9,721 bases of DNA from Trichodesmium sp. jk18x7bins.61 (GCA_022822685.1 JAJEAQ010000349.1:1-9721); one strand, 5' to 3'. Numbered from the stretch's first letter, positions 1-6,879 are shown. Numbers and translations are program-made. The notes: generated from the sequence alone by a model not told the origin.

Positions 1-130
1 CTTGAATTATTTTTAATTCAAGTGATTCATAGTTTTAATGTCTTAATTTTATTAAGACATCTTGCTTTCTGAAGCAGTCGATTAATCAACCAAACTTTAT
101 ATTATGTTTATAATTACTTTATAAACATAA
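1..130. repeat. Cluster of three perfect hairpins
   Basis: Three perfect inverted repeats lie in the first 130 bases. Arms 1-9/14-22 (CTTGAATTA) have a TTTT loop. Arms 38-47/51-60 (ATGTCTTAAT) have a 3-base loop. Arms 102-113/119-130 (TTATGTTTATAA) have a 5-base loop and are followed by a short T-run at 134-138. All are AT-rich. The third could act as a terminator on the plus strand. The cluster may belong to a gene or element left of the window. Function is not shown. Confidence 0.6.
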
Positions 131-405
131 ATATTTTTGTAATATCTCGTAAGTAAAAATTTATGAATAAATACACTATCTAGGTAAACTTGATGGGGAG
201 CAAGCTAAAATTGAAGTCGCATTGAAGCAAAATAGATAACATTTAAGCCCATTACTGTGTTAGATTTTAGAATAGTAAGTACCTATGAATACAGATGAAA
301 AAAGCGATCAAATTTTTTCAAGCACTAAGAGATAAAGTATAGATAGATTGTTTTGTATTTATAATTTTAGTTTGAAAATAGGAATTATGAAGTAGTTAAG
401 GGTTA

Positions 406-503
406 ATACCAATTTTATGTGAGGCTGCATAGAATGATGAAATTAATCCACAGTCAACTCTGATTAAAATTTTATTCTATGCAACTTCATATTAATTTGG
501 TAT
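406..503. mobile_element. MITE-like palindromic element
   Basis: The ends form a 30-bp imperfect terminal inverted repeat. The left arm 406-435 starts ATACCAATTT and the right arm 474-503 ends AATTTGGTAT. 25 of 30 positions match by hand comparison. The 38-bp centre (436-473) is AT-rich and non-coding, so the whole ~98-bp unit could fold into one long hairpin. The outermost bases are flanked by TTA on the left and AAC on the right, giving near-symmetrical GTTA(A)TACC/GGTATAAC ends. The size, lack of a reading frame and TIR structure are those of a non-autonomous element mobilised in trans. An IS630/Tc1-like parent is a guess. Confidence 0.6.
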
Positions 504-621
504 AACTACAAAAGTTTGAGAAAGTCATGTTGTCAGCATGTTAAGAGGCTATTTATAAAGCAAATATTAAGACAGCTAGAGTACTTAATTTTGCTTGGTT
601 ACGACGGACAACTAAAATATT

Positions 622-656
622 GGTGAGTACAAGGAGATATTTCCACCTAACTCACC
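622..656. repeat. Hairpin GGTGAGT/ACTCACC
   Basis: A perfect 7-bp inverted repeat (622-628 with 650-656) encloses 21 bases that also contain a short GG/CC inner pairing. It has no T-run and no adjacent gene, so a terminator role is unlikely. It may be part of an interspersed repeat. Confidence 0.4.
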
Positions 657-1153
657 CTAAACTAAGAATTTAATCCCACATTCCCCTGGTCAATTTGTAA
701 GATCAAAAGTAGTACAAAACACCGGCATTTACTAAATATTAATACTGCTGAAAAATCTTCTGAGCAACTTCCATCAGGATGAAATTGTGTAGCAATTTTC
801 AGCATTTGTACTTAAATTTATCCCTCTTCTTTCCCTTCTGCCTTGAAAACATATATTACATTATGAAGTGCGGAATGTAGGTTTAACCAGAGTTTTACAA
901 AAAGTCTTTATAAAAAAATAGATGTCCCTGTGACACTTTTTGTCAGTTTTACAGCAGATTGCAAGTTGCAGGAGGTACAGTCCTCGACTCTCTCAATCCC
1001 CACCATGAAAAAACCTAGTTGAAAAACTTTTGTTACTGTACCTCATAAACCTGAAATACGCTGTATAAAGCAGCACAGGAGCAGACCATGAGCATGCAGT
1101 AGCAGCGCTAGATGAAACTTCAACTCCTTTGAGTCGAGGCAAGAGGCAAGAGG

Positions 1154-1168
1154 CACTCATGCAAAAGT
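1154..1168. repeat. 15-bp repeat, copy 1 (inverted copy at 5751)
   Basis: The sequence CACTCATGCAAAAGT here is the exact reverse complement of 5751-5765. It lies in a patch containing GGCAAGAGGCAAGAGG, and the second copy also has CAAGAGGCATGC nearby (5664-5675). The two places therefore appear to share a dispersed repeat family of which only the core is conserved. Confidence 0.5.
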
Positions 1169-1416
1169 AAGTTGAGAAAAGGGTTTGAGTCCCCACCATA
1201 TTTTTGAAAGCCCGTGGTGTGGGTTTTGCGCTTCCCAGAGCTGCCGCTAAATGCGCTTCGCCAACATGAAAGGTGGCTGGTAAAATCCCCCACTATACGC
1301 CTTCTTTCTTGGATCTTGCCTTTTTGCCTTTAAACCACCTATAGGTGTTTTGCTTGATAGAAATCTCAAGCCCATGCTGATTTCGTGAAGAGCTTTGCTA
1401 ACAGCTAGAGAGAATG

Positions 1417-1971
1417 TTAAGATTGCTTAATGGCACAAATTGCACACACTGACCATCGTTTGATCTCTCCAGGAGGTGTAGGGCATTGGCATTGAGGGCA
1501 TAGAGGTAAAGCTTGAGAACGAATCTTTACAGCTTTGGCCCAATTTTGAAACGTTGTCTGAGGATTTTGATTTTTGTCAGTGGAACTTACAATGGGTGGT
1601 TTTTGAGACTTAGGAATCATGCTAGGGTGATCTAGCCATTCATTACTTTTAGTTTGAGTTGATTGGCTTTGAAGTTGATTGGTATGCCATTGAGCAGTAG
1701 AAAACCTAATCTTATCTAAGGGTGTAGGCAAAAGAGGATTTAGCTTTTGTAAAATTTGAGGGTTCTTGAAACTTAGTTCTTGAGACAAAGCAGCACTGGA
1801 TGTAGCTACATATAAAACTCGTCGCTGAATATATAGAGGTTGAGTGTGGGTAGCCATAACCCCTAACACTTGCTCCCAAGATTCAATCAGCTTTTGAAAC
1901 TGCTTTTGTTGGGGCGATCGCTCCATAATTTTGAGAGCGCCTAAAATCTGATTCAGGGATTCAAAATCCAT
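1417..1971 (-). CDS. dciA: DciA-like DUF721 protein with C-terminal zinc ribbon
   Basis: This is a predicted DUF721/DciA family protein of 184 residues. DciA family members are replicative DNA-helicase (DnaB) partners that help load the helicase in bacteria lacking DnaC/DnaI. The N-terminal ~95 residues carry the family core: the SLNQILGAL start, W at about residue 32 in the IESW segment, a TQPLYIQRRVLYVATSS strand region, and an IRFSTAQWH end. A polar, Gln/Ser/Lys-rich linker follows. The C-terminus has a four-cysteine cluster, CPQC then CAIC (Cys158, 161, 176, 179), consistent with a small zinc ribbon as in cyanobacterial members. I chose ATG at 1971. The frame stays open to a TTG at 2025, but family proteins start near MxFxSL and the extra 18 residues look non-family. 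No clear Shine-Dalgarno is visible. It is divergent from the SPOR-like gene at 2213. Helicase loading here is inference from the family. Confidence 0.85.
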   Translation of the reverse strand: MDFESLNQILGALKIMERSPQQKQFQKLIESWEQVLGVMATHTQPLYIQRRVLYVATSSAALSQELSFKNPQILQKLNPLLPTPLDKIRFSTAQWHTNQLQSQSTQTKSNEWLDHPSMIPKSQKPPIVSSTDKNQNPQTTFQNWAKAVKIRSQALPLCPQCQCPTPPGEIKRWSVCAICAIKQS

Positions 1972-2125
1972 ATCCGTTTGATAAAAAACAAGTTTGGAAG
2001 CCCTAGTAGTGAATTTTATAGACAATCCCAGACATATCTCTACAAATTGTCCAGCTATTACACACTATATGTTTGTGGTAACATTATATAGCTCGATGAG
2101 ATCAAAGCCCAGGTAGTAGGGATTA

Positions 2126-2193
2126 AGAGGAAAGTTGTTTATACGCTGGCTGCTTTCCTCTCACCACTAAATCAGGTGATTATAGTTAAGGAG
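2126..2193 (+). promoter_or_regulatory. Structured leader of the SPOR-like gene
   Basis: Two hairpins stand back to back upstream of the gene at 2213: a perfect 9-bp stem AGAGGAAAG/CTTTCCTCT (2126-2134 with 2153-2161) and a 5-bp stem TCACC/GGTGA (2161-2165 with 2175-2179). An AAGGAG motif follows at 2188-2193, but it lies about 19 bases before the ATG, too far for normal Shine-Dalgarno spacing. The arrangement suggests a structured 5' untranslated region. No known riboswitch class is recognised. Confidence 0.4.
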
Positions 2194-2212
2194 TCTCCAG
2201 CAACTATTTTTG

Positions 2213-3481
2213 ATGAGTCAAAGTTCTTTAGTTAAGTCCACAAGCAATTATAACTACGAATTGAATCCCACATTGCAAGCTGTAATAGAAAGTTTAGATG
2301 TACAGCTAGAAGCAGAATTAACAAGATATCGCAAATACCGTAGGCGAACAGAACAATCAGTAGTTTCTCGGAAAAATACTAATAAACAAATTTATAAGAC
2401 ACCTGAATTAATTTCTGTATCACCAGTAAATGACCAAACACCATACCCATTTCCTGTTTCAGCATCAGAATTACCACAGGAAAAGTCTGAAAAATCTAAT
2501 AATTCTGCCAAAGAGCGATCGCCATTAGTGCTAGAGCCTCCCTCTCCAGCAGAACTAACTATGGCCAAAAACGGTGAGAAAGAAAATCAGGAGAGTGAGA
2601 AGCAGACACCTCAATCAGGTAAAAATCATTCCACAGCACCAAATAACTATCTAGAATCTTCAGAGAAACTGCTAGAAAGTCTAGACCAATTAAAATCACG
2701 TCGCCAGGAGCAGTCTACTCACTTAGCAAGCTTGTTTACTCCTCTGGGAATAGCCTCAATGTTTCTGTTTTTGATCTCTTGTACAATTTTAGGCTATGTT
2801 GTAATGAACCCATTAGGCTTGAGTAATCTGGGTTTAGACCGTCTTTTTCAAGGTACTTATGCTCAAAAAAATCAAGATGAGACTACTGCTAGTAATGGTC
2901 AAAATAGCGACGAGCAATCTTTAACAAAATCTCCGAACTTAGCATCTCAGGAGTTTGTAGATTTAGATTTGGACACTCTCAGTAACATTGATCCTAAGCC
3001 TAGTCAGTTTCCATCTCCTACTGCAACGGCAAAACCTGTAATACCAAAACCAATATCAGAAAATACTAATACAACTTCACAACCTGATCGACCAAGTGCA
3101 GAAATCGATAACCTCAGCAGTACTTTACTGCCTCAGTCTACTCAATCTAATAATCAACAATCTGCTGTAAGTACTCCATCTTCTCCACAAACTCCATCTT
3201 CAGTAATAAAACCTTCCCCAGAAGCTTCTAATAGCTCGGAAATAAATACTCCTATACTTTCGGATAATGGTTGGTATTATGTTGTAGTGGATTATGTGAA
3301 TGAAGAGTCTTTGTATAAAGCACAAGAAATAGTTTCAGATGCTTATATTCGTGAAACACCTAATGGGCTGAAAATACAAATGGGGGCATTCTGGGATACA
3401 GAAAAAGCCAAAATATTTCTCCAAGAATTAAGGGGAGAAGGACTAGATGCTAAATACTACAAGTTGCCACCTGAGAATTAG
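2213..3481 (+). CDS. Single-pass membrane protein with SPOR-like C-terminal domain
   Basis: This 422-residue protein has a clear layout. A conserved-looking N-terminal motif (NPTLQAVIESLDVQLEAELTRYRKYRR, about residues 18-45) is followed by a polar, charged linker. One hydrophobic helix spans about 174-198 (LFTPLGIASMFLFLISCTIL...). A long Ser/Pro/Thr/Gln-rich low-complexity linker covers about 215-350. The final ~70 residues begin GWYYVVVDYVNEESLYKAQ and contain IQMGAFWDTEKAKIFLQEL. The two halves, each a strand followed by a helix and one with the MGxFxxxxxA pattern, resemble a SPOR domain, the peptidoglycan-binding fold of septal proteins. The likely topology is N-terminus inside and C-terminus in the periplasm. 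ATG 2213 is preferred over the TTG just before it. The linker carries an 11-bp direct repeat (3173-3183, 3191-3201). A role in cell-wall or division functions is inference; no gene name is recognised. Confidence 0.82.
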   Translation: MSQSSLVKSTSNYNYELNPTLQAVIESLDVQLEAELTRYRKYRRRTEQSVVSRKNTNKQIYKTPELISVSPVNDQTPYPFPVSASELPQEKSEKSNNSAKERSPLVLEPPSPAELTMAKNGEKENQESEKQTPQSGKNHSTAPNNYLESSEKLLESLDQLKSRRQEQSTHLASLFTPLGIASMFLFLISCTILGYVVMNPLGLSNLGLDRLFQGTYAQKNQDETTASNGQNSDEQSLTKSPNLASQEFVDLDLDTLSNIDPKPSQFPSPTATAKPVIPKPISENTNTTSQPDRPSAEIDNLSSTLLPQSTQSNNQQSAVSTPSSPQTPSSVIKPSPEASNSSEINTPILSDNGWYYVVVDYVNEESLYKAQEIVSDAYIRETPNGLKIQMGAFWDTEKAKIFLQELRGEGLDAKYYKLPPEN

Positions 3482-4180
3482 CATCCTGGTAAACTACCCT
3501 GAATAAACCCAAGGTCTGGTCAGGTGGCCGACCCCTAGAGGAGCTTTCTTAGGTCGCGCGACAGGCTCAAACGCTTTTTCTCCCATCCTTTGCCCTAAAG
3601 AGAGTTCCGTCTTCGTTGCCGACTCACTACTCAAGGTTTCGACCTCCCTTGAGACTCTTTCGGGTTTACCCTGTTGTATCGTCTGAAGTTTTGAGGTGGT
3701 GAGGGTGGCTACCTATTCCACGGTCGGGATTTGTTTTCACATACAGATGATATATAAGCATCTGTATCACCTCCTTACCTTTTTGGGATCAGCCTATCAG
3801 GGATAATTTGGCTGTTTAATATATTACGCGGTTTAATCGATAACTTAGACTGTGTTCACCCTTCCATCTCTTTTCCTCCTTGCTCCTTACCACCTAATCC
3901 TTGGTGGTTTCGGTTACTTTGAGCCTGGAGCCGACATGTTTCATGGAGCCACGAAACATGTGGCGAGGTGGCTCAACAGGACTTGCATTCCTTCTATTTC
4001 ATTACTTACTTTAGAAGTAACGGAATAGGTAAGTCTTTTCTGTGAAGGCTAGGGGTGAAAATCCCTAGGGGATTCGGTGTCCCGTTTCAGACGACCAGTA
4101 GGCGACCAGGGGAGGGGCTTTCCTTACGGAATGCGAAGCCTTCATGTTTCATGTCGGCTCCAGGCTCAACAGGTCGCGCT
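3482..4180 (-). other. Hairpin-rich non-coding block, possible group II intron fragment
   Basis: About 700 bases without a plausible gene are packed with short stems and are richer in GC than the flanks. Examples are CTCAAGG/CCTTGAG (3630-3636, 3647-3653), ATACAGATG/CATCTGTAT (3741-3749, 3759-3767), ACATGTTTC/GAAACATGT (3934-3942, 3953-3961), CTAGGG/CCCTAG (4049-4054, 4063-4068), and the palindrome GTCGCGCGAC at 3553-3562. The motif AGGTCGCGC occurs near both ends (3551-3559, 4171-4179). Read on the minus strand it starts GCGCGACC, similar to the GUGYG 5' end of group II introns. Purine-rich phrases such as GGGTAAACCCGAAAGAGTC resemble intron domain I. No reverse transcriptase and no recognisable domain V are present. 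The intron call is an inference from general appearance; a MITE or other structured RNA remains possible. Confidence 0.35.
3919..4169. repeat. 251-bp unit bounded by a perfect 20-bp inverted repeat
   Basis: The left arm 3919-3938 (TTGAGCCTGGAGCCGACATG) is the exact reverse complement of the right arm 4150-4169. The bracketed sequence contains further small hairpins: CTTCTA/TAGAAG at 3991-3996 and 4012-4017, ATTCC/GGAAT just outside it, and GGCTT/AAGCC near 4116-4140. CATGTTTCATG next to the right arm also echoes the hairpin beside the left arm. It could be a nested MITE or a large structural stem of the surrounding block. Confidence 0.6.
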
Positions 4181-4549
4181 ATATAATATATTATGTAGAT
4201 GCAGCTAGGAATGAGTTGGAATATGGTGAGTGTAACCCGCTACTTGTAATGTCTAATTAACCGGATTTAATATTAGAGCATGAACAAGCCTGGCCAACAT
4301 AATCTAGGAACACTTTACGGAAAAGGAATGACACCACAATGTCTACAACCAATTTTGAAAGTCCTACAACGAAAAGACGGCTATACCTATACATTTTGTC
4401 CACAGTTGTCTATAAATGTCTAGGAAAAGTCTAAGTCAAAACAGATCCCGACTAAAGTCGTCTAGTTGAAATGATTCCCTCGTTTTCATCCTGCCAACTC
4501 CCTTGTAGCAAAAGTTTGGATCAGCAAGTAAGAATCATAATTTTTCTTC
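4181..4549. other. Non-coding spacer before the first PspA-family gene
   Basis: No supported gene is present. A 47-codon open frame runs 4280-4423 on the plus strand (ATG to TAG, starting MNKPGQHNLG), but it has no Shine-Dalgarno, no recognised family and no membrane or signal features, so I do not call it. The rest is AT-rich, with an ATATAATATATTAT run at 4180-4194 and no clear promoter. Confidence 0.5.
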
Positions 4550-4570
4550 CTACTGACTACTGACTACTGA
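4550..4570. repeat. Heptanucleotide tandem repeat CTACTGA x3
   Basis: Three perfect tandem copies of CTACTGA lie about 60 bases before the PspA-family start codon. Short tandemly repeated heptamers of this kind are well known in cyanobacterial spacers. A second, related set (TTATCAG) is at 7922-7942. Confidence 0.8.
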
Positions 4571-4626
4571 CTCCTTCTGCCGAAGGCTGATAATAGATAT
4601 ACTGAAACTAGGTAGGGAGAATCTAT

Positions 4627-5352
4627 ATGGGAATTTTTGACCGCCTTTGGCGGATAATTCGTGCTAATGTTAACAGCTTGGTTTCTGGTGCTGAAGATCC
4701 AGAAAAGATTCTGGAGCAGACAGTAATAGATATGCACAATGACCTAGTCAAACTACGCCAGGCAGTAGCACAAGCGATCGCTACTCAAAAACGCACAGAA
4801 CGACAGTTTGATCAGGCTCAGTCCACTGCAGATGAATGGTATCGAAGAGCACAATTGGCTCTCCAAAAAGGCCAAGAAAATTTAGCAAGGGAAGCTCTGA
4901 CCAGACGCAAATCTTACCAAGAAACAGCCACAGCAATGAAAGTTCAGGTGGAACAACAAAAACAGGTGGTAGAAAAACTCAAGCAAAATATGAGGCAGTT
5001 AGAGCAAAAAATTAGTGAAGCTAAAGTTAAGAAGAATATGTATATTGCTAGGGCTCGTTCTGCTCAGGCTTCGGAAAAGCTAAATGAAATGCTAGGCTCA
5101 GTGAATACTGGTAATGCTCTAAGTGCATTTGATCGGATGGAAGAGAAAGTGATGCAGCTTGAAGCTAAGTCTGAGGCGATCGCTGAGTTAGGAACTGATA
5201 GTTTAGAAAAACAGTTTGCCTCTTTGGATGCTAGTAATGATATTGAAACTGAGTTGGAAGCTATGAAGGCGGAAATGTTGCCTGGAAGAAAAAATCCGAG
5301 ATTAATTGAAGATACCTCCGGTCTCAAAAAACCAGAAGCTGGTGAACCATAA
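4627..5352 (+). CDS. pspA: PspA/Vipp1 family membrane-remodelling protein (short C-terminus)
   Basis: This 241-residue ESCRT-III-like PspA/IM30 protein is expected to bind acidic membrane surfaces and assemble into rings or rods that protect or remodel the plasma and thylakoid membranes. The amphipathic helix 1 (MGIFDRLWRIIRANVNSLVSGAEDPEKILEQ, residues 1-31) is canonical. It is followed by the long coiled-coil hairpin (about 35-155, including LRQAVAQAIATQKRTERQ and AQLALQKGQENLAREAL) and the late helices (FDRMEEKV about 168-175; DIETELEAMKAEML about 205-218). After that it has only a polar ~26-residue tail with no regular helix, so it lacks the C-terminal helix 7 that marks Vipp1. This favours a PspA-type label, although identity to the neighbour at 6084 is about 60% (131 of ~219 by hand), so it could be a truncated Vipp1 duplicate. 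The start is supported by GGGAGA at 4615-4620, six bases upstream. Confidence 0.9.
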   Translation: MGIFDRLWRIIRANVNSLVSGAEDPEKILEQTVIDMHNDLVKLRQAVAQAIATQKRTERQFDQAQSTADEWYRRAQLALQKGQENLAREALTRRKSYQETATAMKVQVEQQKQVVEKLKQNMRQLEQKISEAKVKKNMYIARARSAQASEKLNEMLGSVNTGNALSAFDRMEEKVMQLEAKSEAIAELGTDSLEKQFASLDASNDIETELEAMKAEMLPGRKNPRLIEDTSGLKKPEAGEP

Positions 5353-5370
5353 AAAATTACACAAGTTCAT

Positions 5371-5415
5371 AGGCCAAAAGTTAGTAGTCCACCAGGACAA
5401 GTTGGCCTGTTTTTT
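5371..5415 (+). terminator. Intrinsic terminator after the first PspA-family gene
   Basis: A perfect stem AGGCCAA/TTGGCCT (5371-5377 with 5402-5408) carries an internal hairpin GTCC-ACCA-GGAC (5387-5398). Six T residues follow at 5410-5415. It lies 18 bases after the stop codon, so this gene probably forms its own transcript, separate from the paralogue at 6084. Confidence 0.8.
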
Positions 5416-5750
5416 GTGAGGACTTTATTCCTAAGAAAGCAATAAAACCCTGATTAGAAACTCTGCAAAGTCAGCTTGACAGACCACTAGTGCAGCAAAA
5501 CAGGAATATAGCAGTACATTTTTTGGTTAGGACAAAAATCTGGGTTGAAAGGCAAGAGATAAGAGCGCCTCGACCAAGCATCGAGGACAGGACAGAGCTT
5601 ACAGGGTACGGACTTTAGCGACGCACACAGCCTCTGGCCTAGGGAACGCGTAGGCTCGACAGACAAGAGGCATGCATAGGGATGTCCTAACCTTAATGGG
5701 TAGCGCTATAACTAACCAGTGACAAAATACTCAAAGCCTGACCAAATAAT

Positions 5751-5765
5751 ACTTTTGCATGAGTG
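5751..5765. repeat. 15-bp repeat, copy 2 (inverted relative to 1154)
   Basis: ACTTTTGCATGAGTG is the exact reverse complement of 1154-1168. TATGCATGA follows at once, giving a second TGCATGA. This is probably a fragment of a dispersed repeat family. Confidence 0.5.
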
Positions 5766-5970
5766 TATGCATGACTTTTGACTTCCCCGTAGCGGTACTA
5801 GGCTATCAATTCTGGGGAACCAGGATTGCTGCAAGCTGAGGTTGAGTTAAGACTCGATTTCTGCTTAATTGGGTAAACAGTCATCAGCCAATCAAACTGG
5901 AAACCTAGGTCATCAGAGTGATTCCTTGGCGTTAAGTAGTTCAAAATAATATTATAGATATATAGCTATC

Positions 5971-5983
5971 GGGGTAGTACCCC
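5971..5983. promoter_or_regulatory. Perfect palindrome upstream of vipp1 (possible operator)
   Basis: GGGGTAGTACCCC is a perfect 13-base inverted repeat about 100 bases before the vipp1 start. It sits just after an AT-rich stretch (TATTATAGATATATAG, 5949-5964) that could hold a -10 element. A regulator-binding site is plausible but unproven; the motif could also be a small hairpin in the transcript leader. Confidence 0.3.
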
Positions 5984-6083
5984 TAATAACTAATCAAAAG
6001 CTTGGCCTAAAGTAGCTATTATAGGTTAGTAGGAGCTTAAAGCCAAATTAACCATTTGTTTAATTTAGAGGAAAGATAAAGTT

Positions 6084-6842
6084 ATGGGATTATTTGATCG
6101 GATTAGTCGCGTCGTTAGAGCTAATGTTAATGATATGGTCAGTAAGGCTGAAGACCCTGAGAAGGTTCTAGAGCAATCTATTATTGATATGCAAGAAGAT
6201 TTGGTGCAGTTGCGTCAGGCAGTCGCTAGTGCTATTGCAACTCAGAAACGCACCCAACAACAATATAATCAGGCTAATTCTCAAGCTAGTCAATGGCACT
6301 CGCGAGCACAGTTAGCCCTACAAAAGGGAGATGAGAGTATGGCCAGAGAAGCTCTACAGCGTAAGAAGACTTATTCTGAGACAGTAGCAAAGGTAAAAGA
6401 ATCCTTGGATAGTCAAACAGCTCAGGTGGAAAATCTCAAGCGGAATCTGGCAGCTTTGGAAGGTAAGATTTCTGAAGCTAAGGCCAAGAAGGATATGCTG
6501 AAAGCACGGATGGCGGCGGCGAAAACTCAGGAGCAACTTAATAATACAGTAGGTTCCCTGAATAATAGTGGAGCAATGGCTGCTTTTGACCGGATGGAAG
6601 AAAAGGTGTTGCAAATGGAAGCTCGTTCCCAAGCTGCAGCAGAATTAGCTGGTGGTGGTGGTTTGGAAGAAGATTTTTTAAAGTTGGAAGCTAGTAGTGA
6701 TATTGATGATGAGTTGGCGGCAATGAAAGCAGAGATGCTGCCTCCTAGTTCAGGAAACAATCAACTACCAGCTTCTAATCAAGATTCATCGGAGGTTGAT
6801 GCTGAATTGGAGGATTTGCGTAAACAACTTGACAAAACGTAG
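6084..6842 (+). CDS. vipp1: Vipp1/IM30 thylakoid membrane protein
   Basis: This 252-residue PspA/IM30 family protein is required in cyanobacteria and chloroplasts for thylakoid biogenesis and membrane repair; it forms large oligomeric rings on membranes. It has the amphipathic helix 1 (MGLFDRISRVVRANVNDMVSKAEDPEKVLEQ), the coiled-coil hairpin with LRQAVASAIATQKRT and AQLALQKGDESMAREAL, the FDRMEEKV helix, a GGGG turn at about 190-193 and the DIDDELAAMKAEMLP helix. A polar linker (SSGNNQLPASNQ) then leads to a final helix (SEVDAELEDLRKQLDK), the C-terminal helix 7 that separates Vipp1 from PspA. AGAGGAAAG at 6067-6075 is a good ribosome site. It is the second of two family genes in tandem, probably transcribed on its own because of the terminator after the first. 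Confidence 0.92.
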   Translation: MGLFDRISRVVRANVNDMVSKAEDPEKVLEQSIIDMQEDLVQLRQAVASAIATQKRTQQQYNQANSQASQWHSRAQLALQKGDESMAREALQRKKTYSETVAKVKESLDSQTAQVENLKRNLAALEGKISEAKAKKDMLKARMAAAKTQEQLNNTVGSLNNSGAMAAFDRMEEKVLQMEARSQAAAELAGGGGLEEDFLKLEASSDIDDELAAMKAEMLPPSSGNNQLPASNQDSSEVDAELEDLRKQLDKT

Positions 6843-6863
6843 ACTTTGTTTAAACCATAAATA

Positions 6864-6879
6864 TACTGATATTTCAGTA
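6864..6879 (+). terminator. Weak hairpin after vipp1
   Basis: The perfect 6-bp stem TACTGA/TCAGTA has a TATT loop, begins 21 bases after the stop codon and is followed by ATACTTTTAG. The T-run is short and interrupted, so termination would be weak. Two more hairpins follow directly: CGGG/CCCG (6897-6900, 6907-6910) and CACTGAAA/TTTCAGTG (6911-6918, 6926-6933). Confidence 0.35.

Larger units (their letters stand above)
131..1416. other. Long non-coding stretch with repeat debris
   Basis: I see no convincing gene here. Open frames are short and lack a ribosome site or recognisable protein features. The stretch contains the MITE-like element at 406-503, a 7-bp hairpin at 622-656, and a repeat-rich patch at about 1000-1300. 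That patch has two TGCGCTTC copies (1227-1234, 1252-1259), two CCCCACCAT copies near 998 and 1191, and a 15-mer (1154-1168) that recurs inverted at 5751-5765. It reads as accumulated interspersed repeats rather than a decayed gene. Confidence 0.6.
5416..6066. other. Repeat-rich spacer between the two PspA-family genes
   Basis: No gene is supported in this stretch. It contains the hairpin CCTCGA/TCGAGG (5568-5573, 5581-5586), a GCCT...AGGC patch with GGCCTAGGGAACGCGTAGGC (5636-5655) that looks like a cyanobacterial interspersed palindromic repeat, the 15-mer shared with 1154, and TTCCCC/GGGGAA arms around 5781-5820. The density of repeat debris makes a decayed coding gene unlikely. Confidence 0.55.

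Noticed and set aside
993..1199. 68-codon open frame on the minus strand
   Set aside because: No ribosome site or family resemblance, and it overlaps a repeat patch with CCCCACCAT at both ends; it is probably chance.
1176..1200. tRNA-like T-arm (GGGTTTGAGTCCCCACCA)
   Set aside because: The loop lacks the TTC core, the stem does not pair over five bases, and no acceptor, D or anticodon arms are found upstream.
4280..4423. 47-codon open frame on the plus strand (starts MNKPGQHNLG)
   Set aside because: No Shine-Dalgarno, no recognised family, no structural features, and short enough to occur by chance. Worth a protein search only if other copies exist.
5064..5327. 87-codon minus-strand frame inside the first PspA-family gene
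   Set aside because: It is antisense to a clearly coding gene, and its serine/alanine-rich composition is that of a shadow frame.
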